A stretch of DNA of 64,000 nucleotides from Hahella ganghwensis DSM 17046 (GTDB lineage: Bacteria; Pseudomonadota; Gammaproteobacteria; Pseudomonadales; Oleiphilaceae), in NCBI RefSeq assembly GCF_000376785.1, contig NZ_AQXX01000114.1, positions 1 through 64,000 on the forward strand. Direction: 5' to 3'. This document shows, piece by piece, positions 8,153-16,555 of this stretch; positions within the stretch are counted from its first letter, which is position 1, and each line of letters begins with the position of its first letter. The notes under the pieces were generated by a model. The model did no database searches. It was not told where the DNA came from and saw only the letters and a program-made list of their open reading frames with translations. The translations under genes and the position numbers were made by a program.

Positions 8153-9205
8153 ATGAATACATCTGCCTATCAGGTTCGGGTGACCGGCGAGTTGAACCCC
8201 GGCGTTTCCCGCGAAAGTGCCGTTGAAGCCTTTTCCAAACTGTTTAAAGTGGCCAATGAAAAGGCTGAGAATATCTTTTCGAAAGCGCCGGTGGTGGTAA
8301 AGAAAGGTGTGGATGAGGCGACTGCCAACAAAATTCAGCGCGCACTCGATAATATCGGTGTGCAAAGTGCTGTTGAGATGGCGACGGCGGAACAAGTGCC
8401 TCAGGCCCAGGCTCAGAATGAACAGAAGTCCGAACAGTCGACGAACGGGTCGACGCTGGAGCGTGCCATCGAGCGGGCTTCAAATGCGCCGCTCAAACAG
8501 GAAGTGCATGCCACCTCAAGGCTGGTGGAGGAACAACCGGGTTATCAATTCAAAATTGAGGGGCAACCCGATTACGCGTTTCTAACCGTCAACATTCCTG
8601 CTGAGAAAACTCTGAGGGTTGAAGCCTCCGCCATGGCGACGATGGACACCAATCTGGTGATGAAAACCAAGGCTAAAGGTGGGTTGGGACGATTGTTAAC
8701 TTCAGAATCCATCTTTATCAATGAGTTTACCTCTCAGAATGGTCCGGGAGAAATAGGGATTGCCCCTGCCTCTCCGGGAGATCTGGCTCATGTTTATCTA
8801 CGCGATGAAACGATCTTCCTGCAGAATTCTGCCTTCGTTGCTTCCGATATGAATGTGGTCGTGGAAACCAAATGGCAAGGATTGACTAAAGGCTTTTTCT
8901 CTGGTGAGAGCCTTTTCCTGATTCGTTGTAGCGGTAACGGCGATCTCTGGTTTAACACCTACGGAGGCATGATCATGCTGGATGTGGACGGCGATTATGT
9001 CGTTGATACCAGCAATATTGTGGCCTTTACGGAAGGATTGGACTACAAAATCACCAAAGTGGGGGGCTATAAGTCTTTGTTCTTCTCCGGCGAAGGTTTT
9101 GTCTGTCGGTTCAGCGGAAAAGGAAAAGTCTGGATTCAGACTCGCAGTGTTCAGGCGTTTGCCAGCTGGATGTATCCTTACCGGCCGGTGAAGAAGAAGG
9201 GGTAG
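8153..9205 (+). CDS. AIM24-family protein 3 with extra N-terminal domain
   Basis: A 350-residue fusion. Residues about 5-76 (YQVRVTGELNPGVSRESAVE, VVKKGVDEATANKIQRALDN) form a small alpha/beta domain also seen at the start of various proteobacterial membrane proteins. A polar Gln/Ser-rich linker (about 77-115) follows. Residues about 128-345 are a full AIM24 domain: TLRVEASAMATMDTNLVMKT, LLTSESIFINEFTSQNG, IFLQNSAFVASDMNV, FFSGEGFVCRFSGKGKVWIQ, TRSVQAFASWM. The AAGGAGGGCGACAT before the ATG is a strong ribosome-binding site. It is last in the three-gene set; a hairpin terminator follows at 9264. Confidence 0.9.
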   Translation: MNTSAYQVRVTGELNPGVSRESAVEAFSKLFKVANEKAENIFSKAPVVVKKGVDEATANKIQRALDNIGVQSAVEMATAEQVPQAQAQNEQKSEQSTNGSTLERAIERASNAPLKQEVHATSRLVEEQPGYQFKIEGQPDYAFLTVNIPAEKTLRVEASAMATMDTNLVMKTKAKGGLGRLLTSESIFINEFTSQNGPGEIGIAPASPGDLAHVYLRDETIFLQNSAFVASDMNVVVETKWQGLTKGFFSGESLFLIRCSGNGDLWFNTYGGMIMLDVDGDYVVDTSNIVAFTEGLDYKITKVGGYKSLFFSGEGFVCRFSGKGKVWIQTRSVQAFASWMYPYRPVKKKG

Positions 9206-9263
9206 ATGGCAGGTCGTTGACAGAGTGAGCGACAGCCCACACTTGGCTGACGAGCCTCAAATG

Positions 9264-9292
9264 AAAAGGGCCTGATTATCAGGCCCTTTTTT
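9264..9292. terminator. Bidirectional terminator between AIM24 operon and polyamine-binding gene
   Basis: GGGCCTGA (9268-9275), loop TTA, TCAGGCCC (9279-9286), flanked by AAAA on the left and a run of six T on the right. The symmetric A/T flanks allow it to end transcription from both the plus-strand AIM24 genes and the converging minus-strand gene. Confidence 0.88.
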
Positions 9293-9320
9293 ATTATCTG
9301 TTGAGTCGTTTATTGTCTGT

Positions 9321-10418
9321 TTAGAATACAGAGTCGGAAGGTACTGTACACCATCTTCCACCGGAACAGATAGCTTTAACCCACAGACGGTGTTTCAGGC
9401 GCTTGGTTCTGCGATCAACCGGCGCAATCTGTTCTAGGCTTGCTTCAACTGACGCAGGAGGATAGATGGCCGGGTTATCCAGGATTTCCTGGTCAACAAA
9501 CTGTTTGCCGCTCTGCATAGGCGTTGGATAGGCATTGTAGTTTGAGTTTCTTCCGGCAACTTCGGCAGAAGACACGAAGTTGATGAACTTGTAGGCCAGT
9601 TCTTTGTTCTGGCTGTTTTTGGGAATTGCCATAGTGTCGATCCACATATTGGCACCTTCCGTTGGAATGGCATACTGGATATCAGGATTGTCTGCTGATG
9701 ACTGCAGAATATCTCCGGAATAGCCAACTGCCAGACAGATTTCATTCTTGATCAGGTCTTCTTTGTATTGGCCGCTGTTGCGATATCTTACCTTAGGCAA
9801 ACTGTCGACCAGTGTCTGGCCGGCATCTTTGAGGCTGTCAGGGTTGTCGCTGTTCAGAGAATGCCCTTTATAGATTAGCGCTGCGCCGATCAACTCGTCA
9901 CGATCATTCAGAATACCAATACCGCACTTGGAGGTTTTTTCCAGAGTTTTCGGGTCGAAAAGCAGGCTCCAGGAAATGTTTGAAGTATCAACGCCCATTT
10001 GCTTCAGCTTCTTGGCGTTATAGCCGATACCGGTGGTTCCCCACATATAAGGGAAGGAATAGATTTCTCCGCTACTATTCTGGTAAAGCGCCTTACTGAT
10101 CACTGGGTTGATATCAGAAAAGTTTTTCAGGGACTTCTTATCTAATGGCTCCAGAAAATCTTTATCTGACATGCGGCTCACCAGATAAGACGTCGGGAAA
10201 ATGACGTCAAAACGACTGTCAGGTGCAAACAACTGGTCTGCCATACCTTCGATGTCGTCAAAGGTAGAGTATTCAACTTTGACCTTGTATTTCTTTTCGA
10301 ACTCGCTGACGATTTCCGGGTCAATATAGTCGTCCCAGTTAAGAACTCTGAGGGTTTCGGCTGCGGCGGAAAAGACGCTGCAGAGAAGAACAGTAAACAA
10401 CGCTAAAGATTTATACAT
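9321..10418 (-). CDS. Polyamine ABC transporter periplasmic binding protein (PotF/SpuD type)
   Basis: Exported 365-residue binding protein; the signal peptide ends near FSAAA. LRVLNWDDYIDPEIVSEFEK, FDVIFPTSYLVSRM, YMWGTTGIGYNAKKL, AVGYSGD and MWIDTMAIPKNSQNK match the ligand-binding strands of PotF/SpuD, in which Trp and Asp residues clamp putrescine or spermidine. No permease or ATPase gene is adjacent. The protein should end soon after RLKHRLWVK, but the frame runs on for about 20 unusual residues (AICSGGRWCTVPSDSVF). The +1 frame at that point reads LKLSVPVEDGVQYLP, so a late frameshift is possible. The ligand is inferred from family only. Confidence 0.88.
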   Translation of the reverse strand: MYKSLALFTVLLCSVFSAAAETLRVLNWDDYIDPEIVSEFEKKYKVKVEYSTFDDIEGMADQLFAPDSRFDVIFPTSYLVSRMSDKDFLEPLDKKSLKNFSDINPVISKALYQNSSGEIYSFPYMWGTTGIGYNAKKLKQMGVDTSNISWSLLFDPKTLEKTSKCGIGILNDRDELIGAALIYKGHSLNSDNPDSLKDAGQTLVDSLPKVRYRNSGQYKEDLIKNEICLAVGYSGDILQSSADNPDIQYAIPTEGANMWIDTMAIPKNSQNKELAYKFINFVSSAEVAGRNSNYNAYPTPMQSGKQFVDQEILDNPAIYPPASVEASLEQIAPVDRRTKRLKHRLWVKAICSGGRWCTVPSDSVF

Positions 10419-10889
10419 AACTACCTGAATTTAATCACTTGTGCCAATATTGAGAAACTGCAGCCGATAGCCAGCTCTGTCAGTAAAAGCCTTGGATATA
10501 CTTTCTGACAGTGGTTCGTCTGCGTTGCTTGGATTTTCGAATTATGATGAGCCCGCAATTGATCCTGGACGGGGCTTCTTGTGGTGAGGTTGCTTAGGTA
10601 ATCGTTTTTTTTGCGCCAGCGCCTTCCTGTTATTTTGGTGTAGAAGAGACGCACCTCCCAAATGCTCGGTGAGTATACAGCCCTCGCAACAAATGTCTTG
10701 TGTAATTGTGTTTTTTCATTGTCGTGATGTTGTAAAAATTCTGCAAGCACGTATTTCTTTTGGGGTGGGGTTAATTAGTGGATTGACTACCTGTTATGCT
10801 TGATTTGTACTGTCAATAGCAGTCTTTAAAACATTGCAATATCTGAACAGCCAATACTCTCACGACAACTGGCCAAGGGAGGCAGAGCG
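10419..10889. other. Divergent intergenic region, no gene supported
   Basis: This 470-bp gap separates the divergent polyamine-binding and TPP-enzyme genes and must hold both promoters. A 109-codon minus-strand frame here has low-complexity, Arg/His/Gln-rich composition, no ribosome-binding site and no recognisable family, so I do not call it. I see no strong hairpin or repeat. Confidence 0.5.
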
Positions 10890-12730
10890 ATGCAGTTTGG
10901 TGGACTGATTCATGGTGGACGAATTGTTGCCGAGGCAATAAAAGAGCAAGGAGTAGAGCACCTGTTTACTCTCTGTGGTGGGCACATCTCGCCCATCCTG
11001 TCTGGATGTAAAGCGTTAGGGATATCGGTCTGGGATGTTCGTCATGAAGCTTCTGCCGTGTTTGCGGCGGATGCAGTGTCCCGTCTTACTGGAACTCCCG
11101 GAGTGGCTGCTGTCACGGCTGGGCCGGGAGTCACCAATTCTGTTACAGCGGTCAAGAATGCCCAGTTGGCTCAATCACCTCTGATACTGTTGGGCGGTGC
11201 CAGTGCAACGGTTCTGCGTGGGCGTGGCTCGCTTCAGGATATCGATCAGCTCAGTCTAATGGCGCCTCATGTGAAGGCAACTCATTCGGTTAAAAAGGTC
11301 CGGGACATTGCGCCGACTATCAGGCAGGCCTTTGAAACGGCCCGATCAGGAGTGCCGGGGCCGGTATTTATCGAGTTACCCCTGGATATACTGTACCCGG
11401 AAGATCTGGTGAAAGAATGGTATGGCATTAAAGGGAGCGAGCAGGCGAAGGGCGGCATTGCCTCCAAGGCTATTCAGAAGTACCTCGATTATCATACGCA
11501 CCAGATTTTCAAACCGGAAGAATCTGCTGTCACGCCATTGGCTGGTGCCAGACAGCTTTCACTGCGGCTTTCCGGTATGGCTGAGGACGCCTTGGAACAT
11601 GTGAATATCGAAGCGCTGGCCAGGTTGTCAGCCAGGAGATTGAGGCACGCAAATGCGCCGGTTCTGGTGATCGGCAGTCAGGCTGTGAAGTCTCCCGGCA
11701 AAATAGATGAACTGATATCTGCAGTTGAGAGCTTGGGGGTGCCTGTCTTTTTGTCAGGAATGGCCCGCGGGCTATTGGGGCGGAATCACCCGCTGCAAAG
11801 TCGCCATCGACGCAGGCAGGCGCTGAGAGATTCGGATGTCGTCTTGCTGGCGGGAGTTCCCTGTGATTTCCGACTGGATTATGGGGGGCACATAAACCGC
11901 CGAGCGACTCTGATATCGGTTAACCTGAGTCGTTCGGACCTGTTCAGGAATCGAATCCCTGGGGAGAACCGGCAGATTTTCTTGCCTGCCTGGCTGAACG
12001 TTTGTCTTCTGAACGCGAACCCCAAGAAAGTAAATCCCCTGAAAACGAAGCGCTTGTAAACAAAGCTCATACAAACAAAAGCTTCGATGCCTGGCGCCAG
12101 GCCCTTGCCAGTACTGATGCCCAGCGAAACCAGGAAATTCAGCAGCAGGCCCGTGAGCAGGCCGGGCATATCAATCCACTTGAATTGTTTACTGTTCTCG
12201 ACTCCAGAATTGATGACAATGCCGTGATCGTTGCCGATGGTGGGGATTTTGTTGCTACAGCATCCTATACCTTACAGCCTCGCCGTCCATTGAGTTGGCT
12301 GGATCCTGGCGTATTCGGTACTCTCGGGGTTGGAGGCGGCTTTGCAATCGGTGCCGGCGCAGTACGTCCTGATGCAGAGATCTGGATTATTTATGGTGAC
12401 GGTTCCTCGGCATACTCTCTGGCGGAGTTTGATACTTTTGCCCGTCATGGCAGGGGTTTCATTGCGGTAGTTGGCAATGATGGTTGCTGGAATCAGATCG
12501 CTAGGGATCAGATTAAGGTGCTGAAAGATGATGTAGGCGTGTTGTTACGGCAGTCTGATTATCATTTGGTTGCTCAGGGATATGGGGGGGAAGCTCTACT
12601 GCTGGATGACCCGAAAAATATACGCGCCACCATTACCAAAGCCAAAAAGCTGGCCAAAGCCGGTAAGCCAATGTTGATTAACGTGATTCTGGATAAATCC
12701 GATTTCCGTGAAGGATCCCTGTCTGTTTGA
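10890..12730 (+). pseudogene. ILVBL-like thiamine-diphosphate enzyme (2-hydroxyacyl-CoA lyase type), frameshifted
   Basis: The two halves match the human ILVBL/HACL2 protein closely over its length. The first frame (10890-12059) carries [58 protein letters not shown] and GMARGLLGRNHPLQ. The second (to 12730) carries VIVADGGDFVATASYTLQPR, WLDPGVFGTLGVGGGFAIGA and the TPP-binding GDGSSAYSLAEFDTFARHGR...GNDGCWNQ. Frame 1 leaves homology after LFRNRIPGE (about 11960), where the -1 frame continues as ADFLACLAERLSSE. One missing base in or near CCCTGGGGAGAACCGG explains it; repair gives about 613 residues. GGGAGG precedes the ATG. It may be a recent mutation or a sequence error. An AraC gene follows 15 bp on. 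Confidence 0.82.
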
Positions 12731-12745
12731 AAGGAGTCAACGATA

Positions 12746-13567
12746 ATGATCAGGCGTCCTCCAATACCTGCTCTGCAACCATTCGTAAAAGAATCATGGG
12801 CTGCTGACTCGACCGGTTCTTCCGCTGAATCTCGTCCCGGAGACAGGGAGCATGTACTGCCTACCGGCAGTATGCATTTAGTTTTCAGGTTAACCTCAGA
12901 TCCACTGAAAGTGTATCGGCAGACTGGTGAGGCGGGTGGGATATCCTATGGACCTGTAGTGATTGGTGGAGTTCGGTCAGTTTACTATATTCGTGATATA
13001 TCCAGGCCGACCCGGTCTGTTGGGGTGCTTTTGAAACCAGGAGTCTCAGAATGGCTGTTTGGGAGTCATTCCGATGAGTTCTCTCACCGCCATACCTGTG
13101 TGGACTTGGTGTGGGGGCGAGAAGCTGAGTTGATCAGGGAGCAGCTGTCTGAGTTATCCCAGGTTCGTCAACTGGCAATGGTTGAAAGCTGGCTTGCCAG
13201 ACGCCTGTCAGTGGCGGACGCTCCTTCCCAGGTGATGGTGGATGCACTGAAAAGGCTTGAAGCCCGCGAGACAATACGTTCGGTCGTTGAATACTCCGGC
13301 TATAGCCATCGCCATTTTAACGCACTGTTCCGACGTTTTGTTGGTCTCACCCCGAAAGCTTATAGTCGAATACTTCAATTCCAGCGCCTGGTAGATCGTC
13401 TGAAGTATTCTCCCCAACAATCGATGGCAGAAATTGCACTGGAGGCTGGCTATAGTGATCAAGCCCATTGTAGTCGTCATTTTCTTGCCACCGCAGGCAT
13501 CACTCTCTCTGAATACAGACGTCTCGCTCCCCAATTTCATCGCCATGTGAAGCTTCCTTCGACATAA
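12746..13567 (+). CDS. AraC-family transcriptional regulator with DUF6597-type N-terminus
   Basis: A 273-residue regulator. The N-terminal half (VLPTGSMHLVFRL, GPVVIGGVRS, SVGVLLKPGVSEWLFG) is the DUF6597-like cupin-related sensor domain. The C-terminal half (about 165-260) holds two helix-turn-helix units: TIRSVVEYSGYSHRHFNALF with GLTPKAYSRILQFQR, then SMAEIALEAGYSDQAHCSRH with ITLSEYRRL. GGAGT lies nine bases before the ATG. It starts 15 bp after the TPP-enzyme gene and is followed 109 bp later by a VOC gene. Regulators of this subtype often sit beside glyoxalase/VOC genes, so it may control its neighbours; the inducer is unknown. Confidence 0.9.
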   Translation: MIRRPPIPALQPFVKESWAADSTGSSAESRPGDREHVLPTGSMHLVFRLTSDPLKVYRQTGEAGGISYGPVVIGGVRSVYYIRDISRPTRSVGVLLKPGVSEWLFGSHSDEFSHRHTCVDLVWGREAELIREQLSELSQVRQLAMVESWLARRLSVADAPSQVMVDALKRLEARETIRSVVEYSGYSHRHFNALFRRFVGLTPKAYSRILQFQRLVDRLKYSPQQSMAEIALEAGYSDQAHCSRHFLATAGITLSEYRRLAPQFHRHVKLPST

Positions 13568-13676
13568 GCAATCACTACGAGAGGTCAATTTTATTCAAGA
13601 CCATGACTTTCCCTAGGGCTATATTCAATTGCCATCTCATTCGATTCATCATAATCAAAGAGGAGATACCTGAAAG

Positions 13677-14105
13677 ATGATTCACGAAATGTTTCCCTAT
13701 CTATGTGCGCGCGATGCCGGGGCGGCAGTTGAATTCTATATCAAAGCATTCGGGGTGACGGAAAAGTTTCGTCTGACTGAACCGGGCGGACGAATCGGAC
13801 ACGTAGAGTTGGATTTCAACGGCGCAACCCTGATGTTGTGTGATGAGTTTCCGGAATGTGGCAGCAGGGGACCTGACGCATATGGAGGTACTCCGGTGAC
13901 GATACATCTGCATGTGGATGATGCTGACGCAGTGATTCGCCGAGCGGTAGAGTGTGGCGCAACGTTGGAAAGAGAGCCTGGCGATCACTTCTACGGAGAA
14001 CGTTCAGGGACAATTTGTGATCCTTTCGGCCATCGCTGGTTGATCGGCCACTGTATCGAAAAGGTGACACCTGAAGAAATGCAGCGCCGCTACAATGAGA
14101 TGTGA
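13677..14105 (+). CDS. VOC-superfamily protein (glyoxalase/PhnB-like)
   Basis: A 142-residue protein with paired beta-alpha-beta-beta-beta modules of the vicinal oxygen chelate superfamily. It starts MIHEMFPYLCARDAGAAVEF, continues HVELDFNGATLMLCDEF and VTIHLHVDDADAVIRRAVEC, and ends with DPFGHRWLIGHCIEKVTPEE. The DPFGHRW motif and PhnB-like spacing place it with uncharacterised PhnB/YdeI-type VOC proteins rather than true glyoxalase I. A GAGGAGATACC ribosome-binding site precedes the ATG. It follows the AraC regulator and may be its target. The substrate is not predictable. Confidence 0.88.
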   Translation: MIHEMFPYLCARDAGAAVEFYIKAFGVTEKFRLTEPGGRIGHVELDFNGATLMLCDEFPECGSRGPDAYGGTPVTIHLHVDDADAVIRRAVECGATLEREPGDHFYGERSGTICDPFGHRWLIGHCIEKVTPEEMQRRYNEM

Positions 14106-14436
14106 GTCGAAACTTGGGAAACTTTTTTGATCGCTTCCATGCTATTGCCGGCAAGCTGTTGACCTAGTCTGATTTATATGGCTTGATAAAATAAAGGAAA
14201 CCAGAGTTGCATCTTCATCGTAAGATGTGAAAAGGCGATACATGATCTAATCTGAGAATGCATCGCCTGTCTGACGATTAAGTAGGGACACTTGATTCCA
14301 TCCTCTGTTTTGACAAATCCCTCCTGAAATCGTTTTGGACCACGCGGGAATGCGTGTTCAAGGTTTTTAATATAAATACATGATCTTATACCCCTGGGAG
14401 AGATCCGACGTCAGGGAAGTGTTGCGGGTGTTTGTC
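14106..14436. other. Intergenic region, no gene supported
   Basis: About 330 bp without a supported gene. It contains short inverted repeats (CATCTT/AAGATG near 14212-14229; GGCGAT/ATCGCC near 14233-14266) but no T-tract typical of a terminator. The promoter of the downstream exported protein is presumably here. An in-frame ATG at 14380 could extend that gene upstream. Confidence 0.4.
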
Positions 14437-15129
14437 ATGGCGAAATTTTTGACATTGCTGGTAGGTCTCTGGCTGTCTGTCATTCAGACGGTTTATGGTG
14501 CCGTGGTTGATGTTTCCTCATCAATCAAGGCCAACGACTCCTTCTCTTTATATTTTTCAGTGCAGGAGTTGAGCCACAATATTAGCGACTCTCTCAAGGC
14601 GCTGGATATTGATGTCTTGTATGATCCCGTCCATACGGCTTTGACAGAGTTTGATTTTGATGATCCTGTTGTAGCTTCCCAGTTAGGGTTGAGTCCGAGT
14701 GAGCATAAGGCGGCCTCCAGTGTCAGAAAGCCGGCAATTATTGAGGATAAGATAAGCATTGAGGCTGGTATCCACGGGGAGCGTGGTATGGACAGGGAAA
14801 GGGAAGTTGCGGTAAAGCCAGGTCGTCCCCTTCAGTCAGGATTATTCCAGAGCCAATATCCTGATAAGGGCTTCAACCATTTAAGTGTAGAGTTTTCCGT
14901 TTTAGTGTCGCCTGCAAGGAACAGCGAGTTACTCGAAACTCTTGATCCTTTCATGTATCTGCGTAACGCTCAGGGTGAGGTGTTGAACGATAGTGTTGAG
15001 CTTGTTCATTCTCCGTCCACCTTATCTCTTGATGCAGACACCAATCTTCCTGAGCCGGCAAATTTGTCCATTCTGATTCTGGCTATCGCCCTGTTAGTGC
15101 TTCGTGCCCGCTTTTCTTTTCTGCAATAA
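14437..15129 (+). CDS. Exported protein with PEP-CTERM-like C-terminal sorting signal
   Basis: The N-terminus from the ATG at 14437 (MAKFLTLLVGLWLSVIQTVYG) is a Sec signal peptide; an upstream ATG at 14380 adds 19 residues that would hide it. The mature part (VVDVSSSIKANDSFSLYFSV, DIDVLYDPVHTALTEFDFDD) resembles the cohesin-like beta-sandwich often found in PEP-CTERM proteins. The C-terminus reads LPEPANLSIL, then a hydrophobic helix, then R-A-R: the PEP motif, membrane helix and basic tail of PEP-CTERM proteins processed by exosortase. No exosortase gene is in this window. The protein's role is unknown; surface or extracellular-matrix association is inferred. Confidence 0.7.
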   Translation: MAKFLTLLVGLWLSVIQTVYGAVVDVSSSIKANDSFSLYFSVQELSHNISDSLKALDIDVLYDPVHTALTEFDFDDPVVASQLGLSPSEHKAASSVRKPAIIEDKISIEAGIHGERGMDREREVAVKPGRPLQSGLFQSQYPDKGFNHLSVEFSVLVSPARNSELLETLDPFMYLRNAQGEVLNDSVELVHSPSTLSLDADTNLPEPANLSILILAIALLVLRARFSFLQ

Positions 15130-15253
15130 AAAATTCATTAAATGAATTCAAGGTAACCCTTTATGCTGCGCCGCTTCATGGAAGGATGCTGGGCGGTCGA
15201 CCACCTCAGCTGATTTGATGTGAGATTGTAAATTGGATTGTAAGGAAGTCGTT

Positions 15254-16072
15254 ATGGATAAGAAGACATTGGAAAAGTACTGGGTGGATATCTCCAAGAT
15301 CCTGGGATCAGGTATAGATATTCTTGCGGGTAACAGTGCGGCGAGTATGACCGCAAAAGTGTTGGCGATTGGTGCCGAAGTCACCAAGGAAGACGGGGTG
15401 GAGAAAGGGCTGCCGGTCATACTGGGAGTGCCTTTGGCACCTAATCCTCATTTTCTGGAAAATGGGTATAGTGGCCAGAGTTTCAAGTTTACCGCGCCCT
15501 ATCTAAGGCAAAGATGTGCAAAGAAGATTGGTGGCGAGGCGTTTGAAATTGCCGGGGGCGTTGCCTCAGCCTGTTCAGGAGCTCTGTCAGTAAACGTCGC
15601 TTCGGCTATCAAGCATGGTACCGCCGATGCCAGCTCTCTTATTCATCTATACCGCTTTGCCAACATGAGTGTACGGGTACAGGGGAGTGAATATCTGTCG
15701 TTTCTCCTTGATATTCTGATTCGGATGAAAATGACGAAGGTGGTGGTGAGGAGTGGTGACTTTGCTGGATCGCTGGCAGGAGGTATCTTCGGCAAGGTCA
15801 TCAGCATGACAATGCGGGGTTGTAAGATTGGCATCAAGGAGCAGGCCGGTGCGGTGGTGGCCTTCACTGCCCAGGAGTTGCACTGGAGAGCCTATGTGGA
15901 ACAGCGTCTGCTTGGCCATTTCGGTGGAGGAACCGGCCCTGCATCGTTAATGGTGAAAGAATTGCTTACGCGCCGAACCCACCGTTTACTGGGTGGGCAA
16001 TACGATTGGAAAGGTATTGTTAATGAGCCGGCAGGATGGATTGTCTTAAAAGATAAGATTGCGATGATATAA
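15254..16072 (+). CDS. Unrecognised Gly/Ala-rich protein
   Basis: A 272-residue protein I cannot assign. The ATG at 15254 has TAAGGAAG eight bases upstream and is preferred over a TTG at 15233. Visible features: an N-terminal helix (KKTLEKYWVDISKILGSGID), a segment NPHFLENGYSGQSFKFTAPY, Gly/Ala-rich stretches (FEIAGGVASACSGALSVNV; GDFAGSLAGGIFGKVISMTM) that could be buried or amphipathic helices, and an ordinary soluble-looking C-terminus. There is no signal peptide. Gly-rich hydrophobic segments in a soluble frame recall proteins that insert in membranes, but that is speculation. Neighbours (PEP-CTERM-like protein, cupin) give no clear hint. Codon use looks normal, so it is very likely a real gene. 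Confidence 0.8.
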   Translation: MDKKTLEKYWVDISKILGSGIDILAGNSAASMTAKVLAIGAEVTKEDGVEKGLPVILGVPLAPNPHFLENGYSGQSFKFTAPYLRQRCAKKIGGEAFEIAGGVASACSGALSVNVASAIKHGTADASSLIHLYRFANMSVRVQGSEYLSFLLDILIRMKMTKVVVRSGDFAGSLAGGIFGKVISMTMRGCKIGIKEQAGAVVAFTAQELHWRAYVEQRLLGHFGGGTGPASLMVKELLTRRTHRLLGGQYDWKGIVNEPAGWIVLKDKIAMI

Positions 16073-16143
16073 GCTCACCGGGGCTCAGGGATGAGCCTTT
16101 TGCTCAGCTCACAGGAAGTGTGGACGGCAAGAGGAAGACATAC

Positions 16144-16470
16144 ATGTCTGATCCAAAAATCGGCAATATCTTTGCCTCTATTCCCAGAGACAAATCCTCT
16201 GAGGTATTTGAATTCCTGGCTGGCGCTGGCCAGGTCAAAATTGAGCGTATTGTTTCACAGGGGCATACCTCGCCAGATTCCGGTTGGTATGATCAGGATC
16301 AAAACGAGTGGGTCATGGTAGTCAAGGGAACCGCTGTGATTACCTATGACAGCGGGCAGGACATCCGTCTGCAGGAAGGGGACTACCTGAACATTCCAGC
16401 ACATCAGAAACATAAGGTGAGCTGGACTGATCCCGACACAGAAACCCTATGGCTGGCTGTATTTTACTGA
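16144..16470 (+). CDS. Small cupin-domain protein
   Basis: A 108-residue single-domain cupin. Conserved pieces are IVSQGHTSPDSGWYDQDQNE, WVMVVKGTAVITYDSGQ, LQEGDYLNIPAHQKHKVSW and TLWLAVFY. The metal-binding His/Glu positions of cupin motif 1 and the IPAHQKH of motif 2 are present. This subtype (HxSPxxxWYDQxxxEWV) is widespread and uncharacterised. I chose the ATG at 16144, preceded by GAGGAAG, over a GTG at 16120. It lies 86 bp upstream of a HAD-family gene on the same strand. Confidence 0.88.
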   Translation: MSDPKIGNIFASIPRDKSSEVFEFLAGAGQVKIERIVSQGHTSPDSGWYDQDQNEWVMVVKGTAVITYDSGQDIRLQEGDYLNIPAHQKHKVSWTDPDTETLWLAVFY

Positions 16471-16555
16471 GCTGTTCTTCCCTGATTCTTCGTATACACC
16501 CTCTCCGGAGTTGTCTGTATACAGGCTAACCTGGTCTGTCCTGGGAGGAGTATTT

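Noticed and set aside
7769-8395. 208-codon frame antisense to AIM24 genes 2 and 3
   Set aside because: It spans two well-supported genes and the gap between them, with no protein-like pattern.
10421-10750. 109-codon minus-strand frame upstream of the polyamine-binding gene
   Set aside because: Arg/His/Gln-rich composition, no ribosome-binding site, no family, and it occupies the divergent promoter region.
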